From JAVBTR01 sp031556065 (lineage in GTDB: Bacteria; Bacillota; Clostridia; Christensenellales; Aristaeellaceae): a stretch of 64,000 nucleotides of DNA. The notes beneath the pieces are model-generated. The model was not told where the DNA came from. It was given only the letters and a program-made list of their open reading frames with translations, and did not search any database. The stretch is taken from contig JAVBTR010000004.1 of the NCBI GenBank assembly GCA_031556065.1, positions 14,392 to 78,391 of the forward strand. The letters are read 5' to 3'. Positions 52,929 to 60,876 of the stretch are shown piece after piece. Position 1 is the first letter of the stretch, and the number at the start of each line of letters is the position of its first letter. Position numbers and translations under genes: made by a program.

Positions 52929-53534
52929 TTACGGTACCAGCGTGGGTTCATATACCGTTTGCAGGAAGGTAGCGCCTTTAGCTTCGGTGAAGCCACCTTC
53001 ATCTTCATCCGCAATGGCTTGATACAGGCCATCCTTGGTACGTTTGATGGCGGTCCATTCCACTTCGCCAGTCTGACGTGTAATGGAGGTGCCTTCTTTG
53101 GTTTGATAGGTTTCCGTAAGGGGCTTTGCTCTGACCTTGTACAGCCAAATGTAGCGGAATTTGCCGTTTGCCTTTTCGCTCTTAAAACCAATGGCAAAAT
53201 AGCCAGGTGTATCGCCAGCCTTACGAACTAGCACACCATTATCATCTACCCTGTTACCAAAGATAAGCTCCTGGATAGTCAAGGGGATATCTGCCATTTT
53301 GGTTTTAAAGCTCAGTTCAGGATCGGGATAAAGTACGGCAAATTCAATATCATCGGCGTATTGAATATCCGGATCGTTATTTTCGGGCGTAATGGATGCC
53401 TCGATTGCGCCCGCGACCAATTGCAGTTCACCATAGGTGCAGGTGGTTTCGTTATCCACCGTTAATGACGCGAGCACCATGTTTTTCAAACCAATCGTAC
53501 TGGATACCACCGGGGATGCGGTAGGTGTAGACAT
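52929..53534 (-). CDS. major tail protein (phi13 family type)
   Basis: 201 residues. Characteristic middle: YADDIEFAVLYPDPELSFKT, then LTIQELIFGN, and GYFAIGFKSEKANGKFRYIW followed by LYKVRAKPL. Polymerises as hexamers into the tail tube around the tape measure protein. Starts with ATG 53534 preceded by GGAGG-like sequence. Confidence 0.88.
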   Translation of the reverse strand: MSTPTASPVVSSTIGLKNMVLASLTVDNETTCTYGELQLVAGAIEASITPENNDPDIQYADDIEFAVLYPDPELSFKTKMADIPLTIQELIFGNRVDDNGVLVRKAGDTPGYFAIGFKSEKANGKFRYIWLYKVRAKPLTETYQTKEGTSITRQTGEVEWTAIKRTKDGLYQAIADEDEGGFTEAKGATFLQTVYEPTLVP

Positions 53535-53585
53535 AGGATTTTACCTCCATTTCTTCATTAGAAAAGCCCCAGCGGTTGCTGCGGC

Positions 53586-54008
53586 TTAAAAGGTGTTTTT
53601 ATCTGTGATGGCTTTGATCAGCCCTTCTTTTATGATGCCATAGGCCTCATCGGCTCTGGTATCGAAAGCAGGCCGGACAAATGGGTGGGGTGGAGCTGGT
53701 GCGGGGCCGCCATGGCCGTACTCGACTGGCACGACATAGTATGCGCCTTCAGCTTTTCGATGTACACCAACAGTAATACGGTTTCCCCCACCTCTACGCT
53801 TTTTTATGCTGCCGATCTTGATTGAACGATATATCTTACCAGAGCGTTTCTTTGGGTTGGTGCTGGCGTTCCGTTGCATCTGCTCATGGATGGGGACAGC
53901 GGCGTTTGCTAAAATGGTTTTAGCTGCTTGGCTGTTTTCATCCAGCCTCGCTGCCATGGCATTAATATCATTCAAAAGGTCTGTAATGCCGGATATCTCT
54001 AGGCTCAT
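53586..54008 (-). CDS. HK97 gp10-like tail/neck protein
   Basis: 140 residues. SLEISGITDLLNDINAMAAR at the start, then RSGKIYRSIKIGSIKKRRGG and the C-terminal PPHPFVRPAFDTR, the usual gp10-family layout. GAGGAGG lies 8 nt before ATG 54008, which overlaps the stop of the next upstream gene (ATGA). It links head and tail. Confidence 0.85.
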   Translation of the reverse strand: MSLEISGITDLLNDINAMAARLDENSQAAKTILANAAVPIHEQMQRNASTNPKKRSGKIYRSIKIGSIKKRRGGGNRITVGVHRKAEGAYYVVPVEYGHGGPAPAPPHPFVRPAFDTRADEAYGIIKEGLIKAITDKNTF

Positions 54009-54364
54009 GGCAAGGCCTCCTCTCGCAAAACCCACGTCCATGACATATTGAACTGCCGGGTCATGCTGTCGTATGATGGGTGGTTGTACCCTTTATCGGA
54101 TTCTTCCACCATAAAAAAGCCTGCGTCATACATAGCTTTTCTTACCTTTAATACGGTATCGGTGGGATCGCCATCGCTCCACAAGTTTAGGTAGACGAAA
54201 GTCTTATACGCAACCACCCTATCATCCTCATGGGCTGCTTCTGTGATGGTAGTCGAATACACCATGTATTGGGGCGGCGGATTTTGAAAACCAGGGGTAG
54301 GCCGCCAGATGCCAGCGAACACAGGTACACCAATATCTTTTAATGCCGCTTGAACCTGCTTCAT
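54005..54364 (-). CDS. tail completion/terminator-like protein
   Basis: 119 residues of mixed alpha/beta (GIWRPTPGFQNPPPQYMVYS, then VYLNLWSDGDPTD), in the usual tail-terminator slot between gp10-like and head-closure genes. ATG 54364 overlaps the upstream stop by one base (TGATG). Confidence 0.7.
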   Translation of the reverse strand: MKQVQAALKDIGVPVFAGIWRPTPGFQNPPPQYMVYSTTITEAAHEDDRVVAYKTFVYLNLWSDGDPTDTVLKVRKAMYDAGFFMVEESDKGYNHPSYDSMTRQFNMSWTWVLREEALP

Positions 54365-54720
54365 CAAGCCACCCCCTTCACAATGGAGGTCTTCATACCC
54401 AGATATCGACGTTTGAACTCATACTCTCCCAGAGTGGTTATGACCCGTTTTTCACCCAGGAATTTCACCCACATACCAGCATGAACATCACTTCGGTAGC
54501 GTATCGTAAAATTTATCACGCCCTCGGCATTCTCCGTGTCAGCGGCATAAAAAGTTTGGTTCCCCGCATCGGTAGCACTGGCCCATACCTTACACACCAC
54601 AATATCTGTCGGTTCAGGATAGCCATTTTCGTTGATAATGTTTTCTGTATACCCGATCTCAATCAAGTGGCGAAGGTCGCCAGGACGTGGACTGGCCTCG
54701 AAGTTTTTATATCCGCGCAA
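54364..54720 (-). CDS. head-tail joining (head closure) protein
   Basis: 118 residues. GDLRHLIEIG near the start, SATDAGNQTFYAADTENAEG, then INFTIRYRSDVHAGMWVKFLG: a gp16/Phage_H_T_join pattern. TTG 54720 is about 8 nt from GGAGG; the GTG at 54729 abuts it, so the start is uncertain. Confidence 0.8.
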   Translation of the reverse strand: MRGYKNFEASPRPGDLRHLIEIGYTENIINENGYPEPTDIVVCKVWASATDAGNQTFYAADTENAEGVINFTIRYRSDVHAGMWVKFLGEKRVITTLGEYEFKRRYLGMKTSIVKGVA

Positions 54721-54735
54721 ATGGCCCACCTCCCG

Positions 54736-55020
54736 TTAAAACGTATTGCTGAAGTCCCGGTGTGGGTATAGCAGGTTTTCAAACGCCATTCGCATGGCTA
54801 AGTAGGTATGCTTATCGCTGATCTCCCTGTTTTCATAGTAATAGGAGCACATCAGCAAAACAGCAAGCCGAACGACATAGGGTGAGCATCGTCTAAATCG
54901 CACATTACAGTAATCCTCTGCGGCAGCTTGAGCTTGTTTTATAAGCGAAATAAGGTATTCATCTTCTTCATCATATTGAATACGAAGATGGGCCTTTAGC
55001 TCTTTGACCGTAACGACCAT
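54736..55020 (-). CDS. head-tail connector (gp6-like)
   Basis: 94 residues: VTVKELKAHLRIQYDEEDEY at the start, then LISLIKQAQAAAEDYCNVRF, the standard Phage_connect_1 pattern. It forms the ring below the portal. ATG 55020. Confidence 0.88.
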   Translation of the reverse strand: MVVTVKELKAHLRIQYDEEDEYLISLIKQAQAAAEDYCNVRFRRCSPYVVRLAVLLMCSYYYENREISDKHTYLAMRMAFENLLYPHRDFSNTF

Positions 55021-55031
55021 ACACCCACCGC

Positions 55032-55331
55032 CTATTCAGCGACAGCTTCCGGCTCAGTCTCCGTTTCTACAAGAACGGTCTTTTCAACAGCCGCCATGAT
55101 GCCAGTTTCCATAAGCGCGGTAAGCAGCCTATTGAAATCTTCTCGCAAAACGGCTACGGTCGTGGCCTCACTGGGTTTCTGATTAGCGATCTGCGGAAAC
55201 CCGCTGGGGGCTTCACCCAAGATTTCTACCAGGCCCTCTACCTGTGCACCAGGGAGAAAGGTCAATTTACCGCCGATCACCGTTTCTGCACCGCCATGGG
55301 CAGTATAGTTTTTAGTATTATAGGTACTCAT
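55032..55331 (-). CDS. possible head fibre/decoration protein
   Basis: 99 residues. GGAETVIGGKLTFLPGAQVE resembles the N-terminal part of phage head fibre proteins; the rest is helical with a Glu/Val-rich tail. It lies directly after the capsid gene, where decoration proteins are often encoded. Assignment is tentative. Confidence 0.5.
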   Translation of the reverse strand: MSTYNTKNYTAHGGAETVIGGKLTFLPGAQVEGLVEILGEAPSGFPQIANQKPSEATTVAVLREDFNRLLTALMETGIMAAVEKTVLVETETEPEAVAE

Positions 55332-55392
55332 GTTTTTCTCTCCATTCCTTTTTAGGGGCTGCTGCTATATAAACAACAGCCCCTATCGTTCA

Positions 55393-56589
55393 TCAGGCCA
55401 CTTTCATCTTCAGCACTTTCATGGATTCAGCCAATACCAAGCGGCCATCCACACGCTGAGTAATCCGATAACCGATCTGGCCATTCACAGCAAACAGCTC
55501 ATTCAGCCGCTGGAACGAACGGCCTTCACGGTCAGCGATCCAATAGTTGCTCAGATCACCATACAGGATCGCCTTATTCCCTGCCGCAGGCAACGGCATA
55601 TGGGAAGATGTCAGCACCTTCTGGTTCAAGAGCGTATCCGGCTGGCCAGCCAGCAAGCCCGGTGTCCACAGATACTGGCCGTTCGAATCTTTCAGTTTGC
55701 GGATGGCCTTTACTGTGGCATCATTCATGAGGAATACAGCTCTGCGGCGATAGCCCTCCTTCAAGGAATACACCAGGTCGATCAGCTCGTCCGCCGTAAT
55801 CGCAGCGGCACCGGCAGTGGTTACGCCCAGTTCAGCGCCCAAGGTATCGTGAAGCATCCCGGTGGGCTTGTGTAAGCCATCCCCGCCAATAAAGGCCGCT
55901 TCTTCAGCCACGCCAACCCTGCGGCTGAACTCATGGGAGATATATGCGGCCAGATCAAAGGCAGAGTCGTTTAGCAATTCCTCGGAAATACGGATCATAG
56001 ACGCTACCTTATGAGCGCCAATGGTGATCTGCCCAAAAGCATCGTCAGATTCGGGAATGGCGGATTCTTCCTCTACCCAATTAGCTGCGCCTTTGGAGGC
56101 CACAATGGGGATTTTACGATCACCGGAAGAGGTACGAATAATATGGCAGTGCTTGCGCAAAATATTTTCTTCCTCCAAGCCCTGAACCAGGGTATGCTCA
56201 AACTCATCTGGAACGGTAAAGCCGCCTTCGCTGTCCTCCCCTACCTGCAAGGCGTTACGCACTTCATAGGAAGATCGGTTGCGCATATGCTTCCAGAAAG
56301 CATCGTTATAAGCAGTAGAAGATGTGCCAGGCTTTTCCGCCATGGTTTTTTCCGGGCGGGAGGTTAACGGAGCGTTCACTGCCGATGCCATCTCCCTGTC
56401 CAAGGTTGCCGCACGTTCCTCGCGTTCGATAGCCGCACCGAGATCAACCACTTCCTGCTCCATTCGCTCATAGGCGGCTGTATCCTCAGCTGAGAGCAGA
56501 CCATTTTCGTTTTTGCGTTCGTCGAGAAAGGCTTTTGCCTTGTTCCACACCTCCCCGCGTTTTTGTCTTAATTCCAGTACCTTACTCAT
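55393..56589 (-). CDS. HK97-family major capsid protein
   Basis: 398 residues. A coiled-coil scaffold-like delta region at 1-100 (AFLDERKNENGLLSAEDTAA), then the mature fold: VGEDSEGGFTVPDEFEHTLV, FIGGDGLHKPTGML, and AILYGDLSNYWIADREG. The ClpP-like protease next to it would remove the delta domain. ATG 56589 overlaps the protease stop. Confidence 0.95.
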   Translation of the reverse strand: MSKVLELRQKRGEVWNKAKAFLDERKNENGLLSAEDTAAYERMEQEVVDLGAAIEREERAATLDREMASAVNAPLTSRPEKTMAEKPGTSSTAYNDAFWKHMRNRSSYEVRNALQVGEDSEGGFTVPDEFEHTLVQGLEEENILRKHCHIIRTSSGDRKIPIVASKGAANWVEEESAIPESDDAFGQITIGAHKVASMIRISEELLNDSAFDLAAYISHEFSRRVGVAEEAAFIGGDGLHKPTGMLHDTLGAELGVTTAGAAAITADELIDLVYSLKEGYRRRAVFLMNDATVKAIRKLKDSNGQYLWTPGLLAGQPDTLLNQKVLTSSHMPLPAAGNKAILYGDLSNYWIADREGRSFQRLNELFAVNGQIGYRITQRVDGRLVLAESMKVLKMKVA

Positions 56590-57374
56590 AATGGGTTCCT
56601 CCTTTTATTTGTGGGCATGATTAAGCCCAGCCGTTTTTCAAGCTGGGCAATGGGGGTGCCGGGTTCTTCCTGTTTGCGTTCCTCCGGCTGTGGCAGCATC
56701 CCGTCCTGTTGGATGGGTTCAATTGCCTTGTTTTCAAGGGCTACAGTCGATGTATGATCGTCGCCCATATCAGGGCGGGATGCTTTATTGGGGTTGCGCC
56801 GGTCGATCCACACCTGGACCTTTTTCTCTGCATCGGCACGGTTGATAACACGGGCCGCGCCGCTATCTTCTGGCTGGCCAACGATTTCATCGATGAAGCC
56901 ACGCTCCATGGCTGCCTTGGCATCCAGCCAGGTGGTAGCATCCATAAGATCGGACAGCAACTGACGAGCCAGCTTGGTGCGCAGTTCATAAATATTGACA
57001 ATGCTTTCCTTGCAGGCACGAAGAAGCTGAATGGCTTCGGTAAAATCATGCTCATTGCCATAGGCGAAGGTAAGGGGATTGTGGATCATATACAGGCTGC
57101 CGGGTGTCATGGAGACAGTATGCCCTGCGCTGGCTACCACTGTCGCGGCGGAAGCGGCAACGCCGGAAACCATGACATCCACCGTGCCGGGGTATTCCTT
57201 GATCATGTCGTACATTCGCACCGCTGCCGAACACAGACCGCCATAGCTATTCAGCCGCATCAATACGTTGGCATCGGTGCCATCGTATAGGCGTTCGTGG
57301 AGCATTTCCGGCGTGATCTCATCACCGAACCACACCGATTCATCAATGTAGCCGTTAAAATCAATGGTTCTCAT
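56586..57374 (-). CDS. ClpP-like prohead protease
   Basis: 262 residues. A serine protease of the ClpP fold: LNSYGGLCSAAVRMYDMI, the nucleophile region VSGVAASAATVVASAG (Ser near 75), the catalytic His in YMIHNPLTFAYG near 97, and the Asp region MDATTWLDAKAA. It matures the capsid protein encoded just downstream. Normally this gene directly follows portal; here MTase, two small genes and the RIT element intervene. Confidence 0.92.
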   Translation of the reverse strand: MRTIDFNGYIDESVWFGDEITPEMLHERLYDGTDANVLMRLNSYGGLCSAAVRMYDMIKEYPGTVDVMVSGVAASAATVVASAGHTVSMTPGSLYMIHNPLTFAYGNEHDFTEAIQLLRACKESIVNIYELRTKLARQLLSDLMDATTWLDAKAAMERGFIDEIVGQPEDSGAARVINRADAEKKVQVWIDRRNPNKASRPDMGDDHTSTVALENKAIEPIQQDGMLPQPEERKQEEPGTPIAQLEKRLGLIMPTNKRRNPL

Positions 57375-57401
57375 AGGGGGATCACCTTCTTTCTGTGTAC
57401 T

Positions 57402-57429
57402 AAAAAAGCCACCCGCAATTGGATGGCTT
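57402..57429 (-). terminator. intrinsic terminator between the RIT element and the protease gene
   Basis: Minus strand: AAGCCATCC-AATTGC-GGGTGGCTT (one G-U pair) followed by TTTTTT. It lies 28-55 bp upstream of the protease start, inside what should be a continuous late operon. Confidence 0.7.
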
Positions 57430-57464
57430 GGGGTATAAAATTGGGCATTTAAAAACCGTTATCA

Positions 57465-57497
57465 GATATGTTATCCAAACTTAGATAATATCCGAAC
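57465..57497 (+). repeat. left terminal inverted repeat of the RIT element
   Basis: Begins GATATGTTATCCAAAC and contains two direct TATCC(A/G)AAC units 17 bp apart. A related unit in opposite orientation (ATAAAGTTCGGATATT) lies just inside, at about 57538-57553. Confidence 0.85.
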
Positions 57498-57553
57498 CAA
57501 AATGCCGCAAATCATATAACACCGCAATTGTTAAACTATAAAGTTCGGATATT

Positions 57554-58606
57554 TTATTTTCCCTTCATAGGTTTCACCCCGCAAAACGTTGAAAGTGTCC
57601 CATCATGGTCTTTCCATTTTGGTACAGCTTTTTTGTCGTTCTCGCCTTGTAATGTAGCAAGTGCACTTGCATCTTGTTGTGCTGTAATTTTTAGGTAGCC
57701 CATAGTCGTTTGAAGCTGTTCATGACCGAGCAGAAATGAAATTTGCACAATGTTCATGCCGTCCTCAAGCCAATGGGATGCTTTTGCATGTCGGAACAAA
57801 TGCGCATGAAGATTAAGTGGAACGTCAGGGCAATTGTCATGAGCCTTTACAGCATATTTCTTTAACATTTTGGCTATCGCTGCCTGAGTCATTCTGCCGT
57901 GCGGTCCCACATTTCTTGAGTAAAAGACAAATGCTTCCGGATCAGGACTTTTTCCGTGGAAATCTTCAAGATACCCTTTCATATGGGCAACCGCCTTGGG
58001 CAAGAGATACATAGTTCTCATTTTGTGTCCTTTTCCCATAATGGTTATACTTGGTCTTTCCTTTTCCAGACAAAGATTTCTTGTTTTTAGTGAGAGGATT
58101 TCATCCAGACGAGTAGCCGTTGCATAAAGCAATACCATAAAAGCCAAGTCTCGGCGTTCCATTTTGTGCTGCGGATTAGGTGCCGCCAACAAGGCCGTGA
58201 CGGCGTTGCGGCTTAACCCTTCCATTTTTCTTTTCAAGGTTTTTCTCAATGGGATTTGAGATGCGCTATTGGACAGATATAAGAATCGAACATCCCTTGT
58301 CCCGAGATATTTAAGAAATACTCGCAGCGATGCCAACCGATTATTACAACTTCCAGGGCTGCAGGTGCGTTCCCCGGCCAGCCATATCAACCATTCCTCT
58401 ATCACTTTTCTTTCAAAGCAGCTGCAATTGAGGTTTTCAGGTTGAATTCGTTTTTCATTTTCAAGGAATCCTATGTAAATCGAAAGGGTGAGGCTATAGC
58501 TTTTTAGTGTATGCTCACTGTTGGTTAGCTGCGAAGGTGCATAGGTATTGAGGAAATAGGATATGTGCCGAGCAATATCTACTGCTTCATTCGGTGATTT
58601 CATCAT
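57554..58606 (-). CDS. ritC: RIT element tyrosine recombinase C
   Basis: 350 residues. Core-binding domain at about 1-135, then the catalytic domain: Arg I in TATRLDEILSLKTRNL, Lys in MGKGHKMRTMYL, HLFRHAKASHWLEDG (HxxR), SFLLGHEQLQTT (GH), and nucleophile Tyr in TMGYLKITA. All catalytic residues are present. Its start overlaps the end of ritB by 20 bp. Third and last gene of the trio. Confidence 0.92.
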   Translation of the reverse strand: MMKSPNEAVDIARHISYFLNTYAPSQLTNSEHTLKSYSLTLSIYIGFLENEKRIQPENLNCSCFERKVIEEWLIWLAGERTCSPGSCNNRLASLRVFLKYLGTRDVRFLYLSNSASQIPLRKTLKRKMEGLSRNAVTALLAAPNPQHKMERRDLAFMVLLYATATRLDEILSLKTRNLCLEKERPSITIMGKGHKMRTMYLLPKAVAHMKGYLEDFHGKSPDPEAFVFYSRNVGPHGRMTQAAIAKMLKKYAVKAHDNCPDVPLNLHAHLFRHAKASHWLEDGMNIVQISFLLGHEQLQTTMGYLKITAQQDASALATLQGENDKKAVPKWKDHDGTLSTFCGVKPMKGK

Positions 58607-59552
58607 TTTTCACCTCCGGCACCATCGCATCGAATCCCATCATCGTTTTTTGAGCAAGAATCTCTGACATGCTCGGTATAATAGAATAATAGTACCGAGT
58701 ATTTTCAACGGTTGCATGCCCCATGCTCTTGCTAAGGTATAAGAGTTTGTTGTTAAAATCAATCCCTTCATCAATCCAATGGTTAATGTTTGCCGTAGCA
58801 TAGTGATGCCGGAAGTCATAGATAACTGCGTGGTTTCCATTTGCGCAACTCCAAAGATACTTAAAAATAGTATACAGCCTGTCCCTCGTTATATAGCCGT
58901 TCGCGCCCTCTGGAAAGAAAAAGGCCCGCTGAGGATATAATTTTTGTATGGTTGTATCATATTGCTGCATTAGAGTAAGCATTGAATCATGCACAACGGC
59001 ATAATGCTGGTTGGGGCCTTTTGAACACCGGATACTTAGGATGCCGCGCTCTAAATCCACATCCTCCACCCGAAGCATTCTTGCCTCACAATTGCGAATT
59101 CCACTGCTATATAGCAAGCGAAAAAGGACTGGGACGATGAGCTTCTTTGAAAGGCTTGTAGCGTTTCGTTTTGGCACTATATTGTCGCATTCATAGAAAA
59201 ATCTTCTTAGTTCATTTTCGGAGAAAGCGTGTGGGATCGTCGAACGCTTTTCCATTTTAGGAACTATCGGTTCGGCAATATCCGTTAGCCTGCGTTCACG
59301 AAGATACCGGACAATCCCTATCAAAGTGTAAAGTCTGACACAGAAGGAGTTGACCGTCTCCGTAGTACGCCTTTTGCACCATTCATCAGCAATTTCCTGT
59401 GTTAACTCCATACACTTTGGATAACGAGCGGCGCAGAATCGGTCAAAGGCTAACAATCTATTCTCAGCGCTTTCGCTCCAACGATCCGACGCTATCCGAA
59501 ACTGTTTAAATGCTTCTAGAAATGGAGATATCGACGAATGGAACTCATACAC
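58587..59552 (-). CDS. ritB: RIT element tyrosine recombinase B
   Basis: 321 residues. Catalytic domain with Arg I in SSGIRNCEARMLRVEDVD, Lys in RCSKGPNQHYAVV, box II IYDFRHHYATANI (Tyr-x-x-Arg where most family members have His-x-x-Arg), SKSMGHATVENTRYYY (GH then candidate nucleophile Tyr). The start is GTG 59552, overlapping the ritA stop by 8 bp; GGAGG is upstream. Confidence 0.9.
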   Translation of the reverse strand: MYEFHSSISPFLEAFKQFRIASDRWSESAENRLLAFDRFCAARYPKCMELTQEIADEWCKRRTTETVNSFCVRLYTLIGIVRYLRERRLTDIAEPIVPKMEKRSTIPHAFSENELRRFFYECDNIVPKRNATSLSKKLIVPVLFRLLYSSGIRNCEARMLRVEDVDLERGILSIRCSKGPNQHYAVVHDSMLTLMQQYDTTIQKLYPQRAFFFPEGANGYITRDRLYTIFKYLWSCANGNHAVIYDFRHHYATANINHWIDEGIDFNNKLLYLSKSMGHATVENTRYYYSIIPSMSEILAQKTMMGFDAMVPEVKNDEITE

Positions 59553-60777
59553 CTTGGAACACCTCCTCTGTTATTGGAAAGTGTTCTATGCTCAGGGAAC
59601 ATTCTTTTAAATGTAGAAAATCCGCATGCAGATAGGGGGTCAGGGATTCGCATGATGTATGCCCAAGCGTATGACTAATAATCGGTTGCGAAATACCATT
59701 TTCCAAAAGTGATGTTGCCACCATGTGACGGAAGAGGTGAGTTCCTTTGCGATCTTTGGGTTTTTGGCGTATGTTTGCCTCCCTCATGATTTTGTTTACC
59801 GTATTGGAGGTAATCGCTTTGGATGAAGCATCGCCATAGGGGCTCCTTGCAGTAAGAAACAAATTTGGAGAATCAATATTGGGCCGTCCTGAGTTAAGGT
59901 AATCATAGATGGCATTTCCAACTATAGTAGGAAGAGGAAGCTCCAGAGGCGCTTTCGTCTTTTGCTGTGTTATACAGAGTGTCTGTTTGTCCCAATCTAT
60001 TGAATCAAGTTTCAACGCCGCTATATCGACACTGCGTAGCCCTGTGAACACCAGCAGCATTCCAATGGCCCTGTCCCTATACGTGAGGGCGTTACTGAGA
60101 TCGTCTAAAGCCGCTCGTATTTTTACGACTTCGCGTTGCGTAAGAAATTGGATGTTTTTTCTTGTGCTTCGCATACTCGGTAAAAAACTCAAAATCCTTT
60201 GGCATTCTTTTTCTTTCCAAGAAAGCCCTACTCTCAGCACAGCAGCAATGCGTTGCTTTGAACTATAGCTCTTGAGTTGTGCGCCATCCTTGGAAGTAAA
60301 AAACGACAAAACTGATCTTTCAGTTATTGCTTTTAGGCTGTTTTCGCCTTTTTGTTGAAGGAAGCACAAGAATGTTGCAGTGTAACGGGAATTAACATAA
60401 ATCGTATATTCTCCTAAATTTCTAGCCTCCTCGACGTGGCCGTACAAGTCAATTAAAAATGAAAATTCCGGGCAGAGAAAAAGGTGGTGGTCTGCGCGCG
60501 GTGGAATCTGACGAATTCTTACTTCTGGAAATCGGTCATACAGGTCGAACTGTTCAATCGCTTTTAGAATAATCCTCAGTTTGTCGTAGTAATCCTTCGA
60601 ATATCCCATTTGCTTTATGGCATCAAGGGCCGACGCATAGGACATCCATCTGGTGGCATTCTTGCTGATAAGAGTAATCAAACGCTTAACATGTTCAACA
60701 TAGTTAAGCGAATACCCGCAATCCAGCAAGTGAGAAACCAGTTCCGTTTGTCTTGATAACAATTTTCCAGCATTCAT
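59545..60777 (-). CDS. ritA: RIT element tyrosine recombinase A
   Basis: 410 residues, first gene of the trio. SAM-like core-binding domain at about 100-210, then Arg I in FTGLRSVDIAALKLD, Lys in TQQKTKAPLELPL, HLFRHMVATSLLENG (HxxR), SHTLGHTSCESL (GH), and nucleophile Tyr in TPYLHAD. AGGAGG lies 7 nt before ATG 60777. Driven by the promoter at 60811. Confidence 0.92.
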   Translation of the reverse strand: MNAGKLLSRQTELVSHLLDCGYSLNYVEHVKRLITLISKNATRWMSYASALDAIKQMGYSKDYYDKLRIILKAIEQFDLYDRFPEVRIRQIPPRADHHLFLCPEFSFLIDLYGHVEEARNLGEYTIYVNSRYTATFLCFLQQKGENSLKAITERSVLSFFTSKDGAQLKSYSSKQRIAAVLRVGLSWKEKECQRILSFLPSMRSTRKNIQFLTQREVVKIRAALDDLSNALTYRDRAIGMLLVFTGLRSVDIAALKLDSIDWDKQTLCITQQKTKAPLELPLPTIVGNAIYDYLNSGRPNIDSPNLFLTARSPYGDASSKAITSNTVNKIMREANIRQKPKDRKGTHLFRHMVATSLLENGISQPIISHTLGHTSCESLTPYLHADFLHLKECSLSIEHFPITEEVFQGV

Positions 60778-60810
60778 CGCAAAACCTCCTGATATTTGGC
60801 ATTCAGAAGG

Positions 60811-60839
60811 ATTATTGCATATGACTCAATAATATCCAA
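60811..60839 (-). promoter_or_regulatory. promoter of the rit operon, overlapping a recombinase-site-like repeat
   Basis: Minus strand: TTGGAT, 17-bp spacer, AATAAT with TGC extended -10. The -35 lies within the inner repeat unit (60831-60850), so recombinase binding could repress it. Confidence 0.6.
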
Positions 60840-60876
60840 ACTTATATCTAGGAAACTCCATGAGCTATATCGGTTT

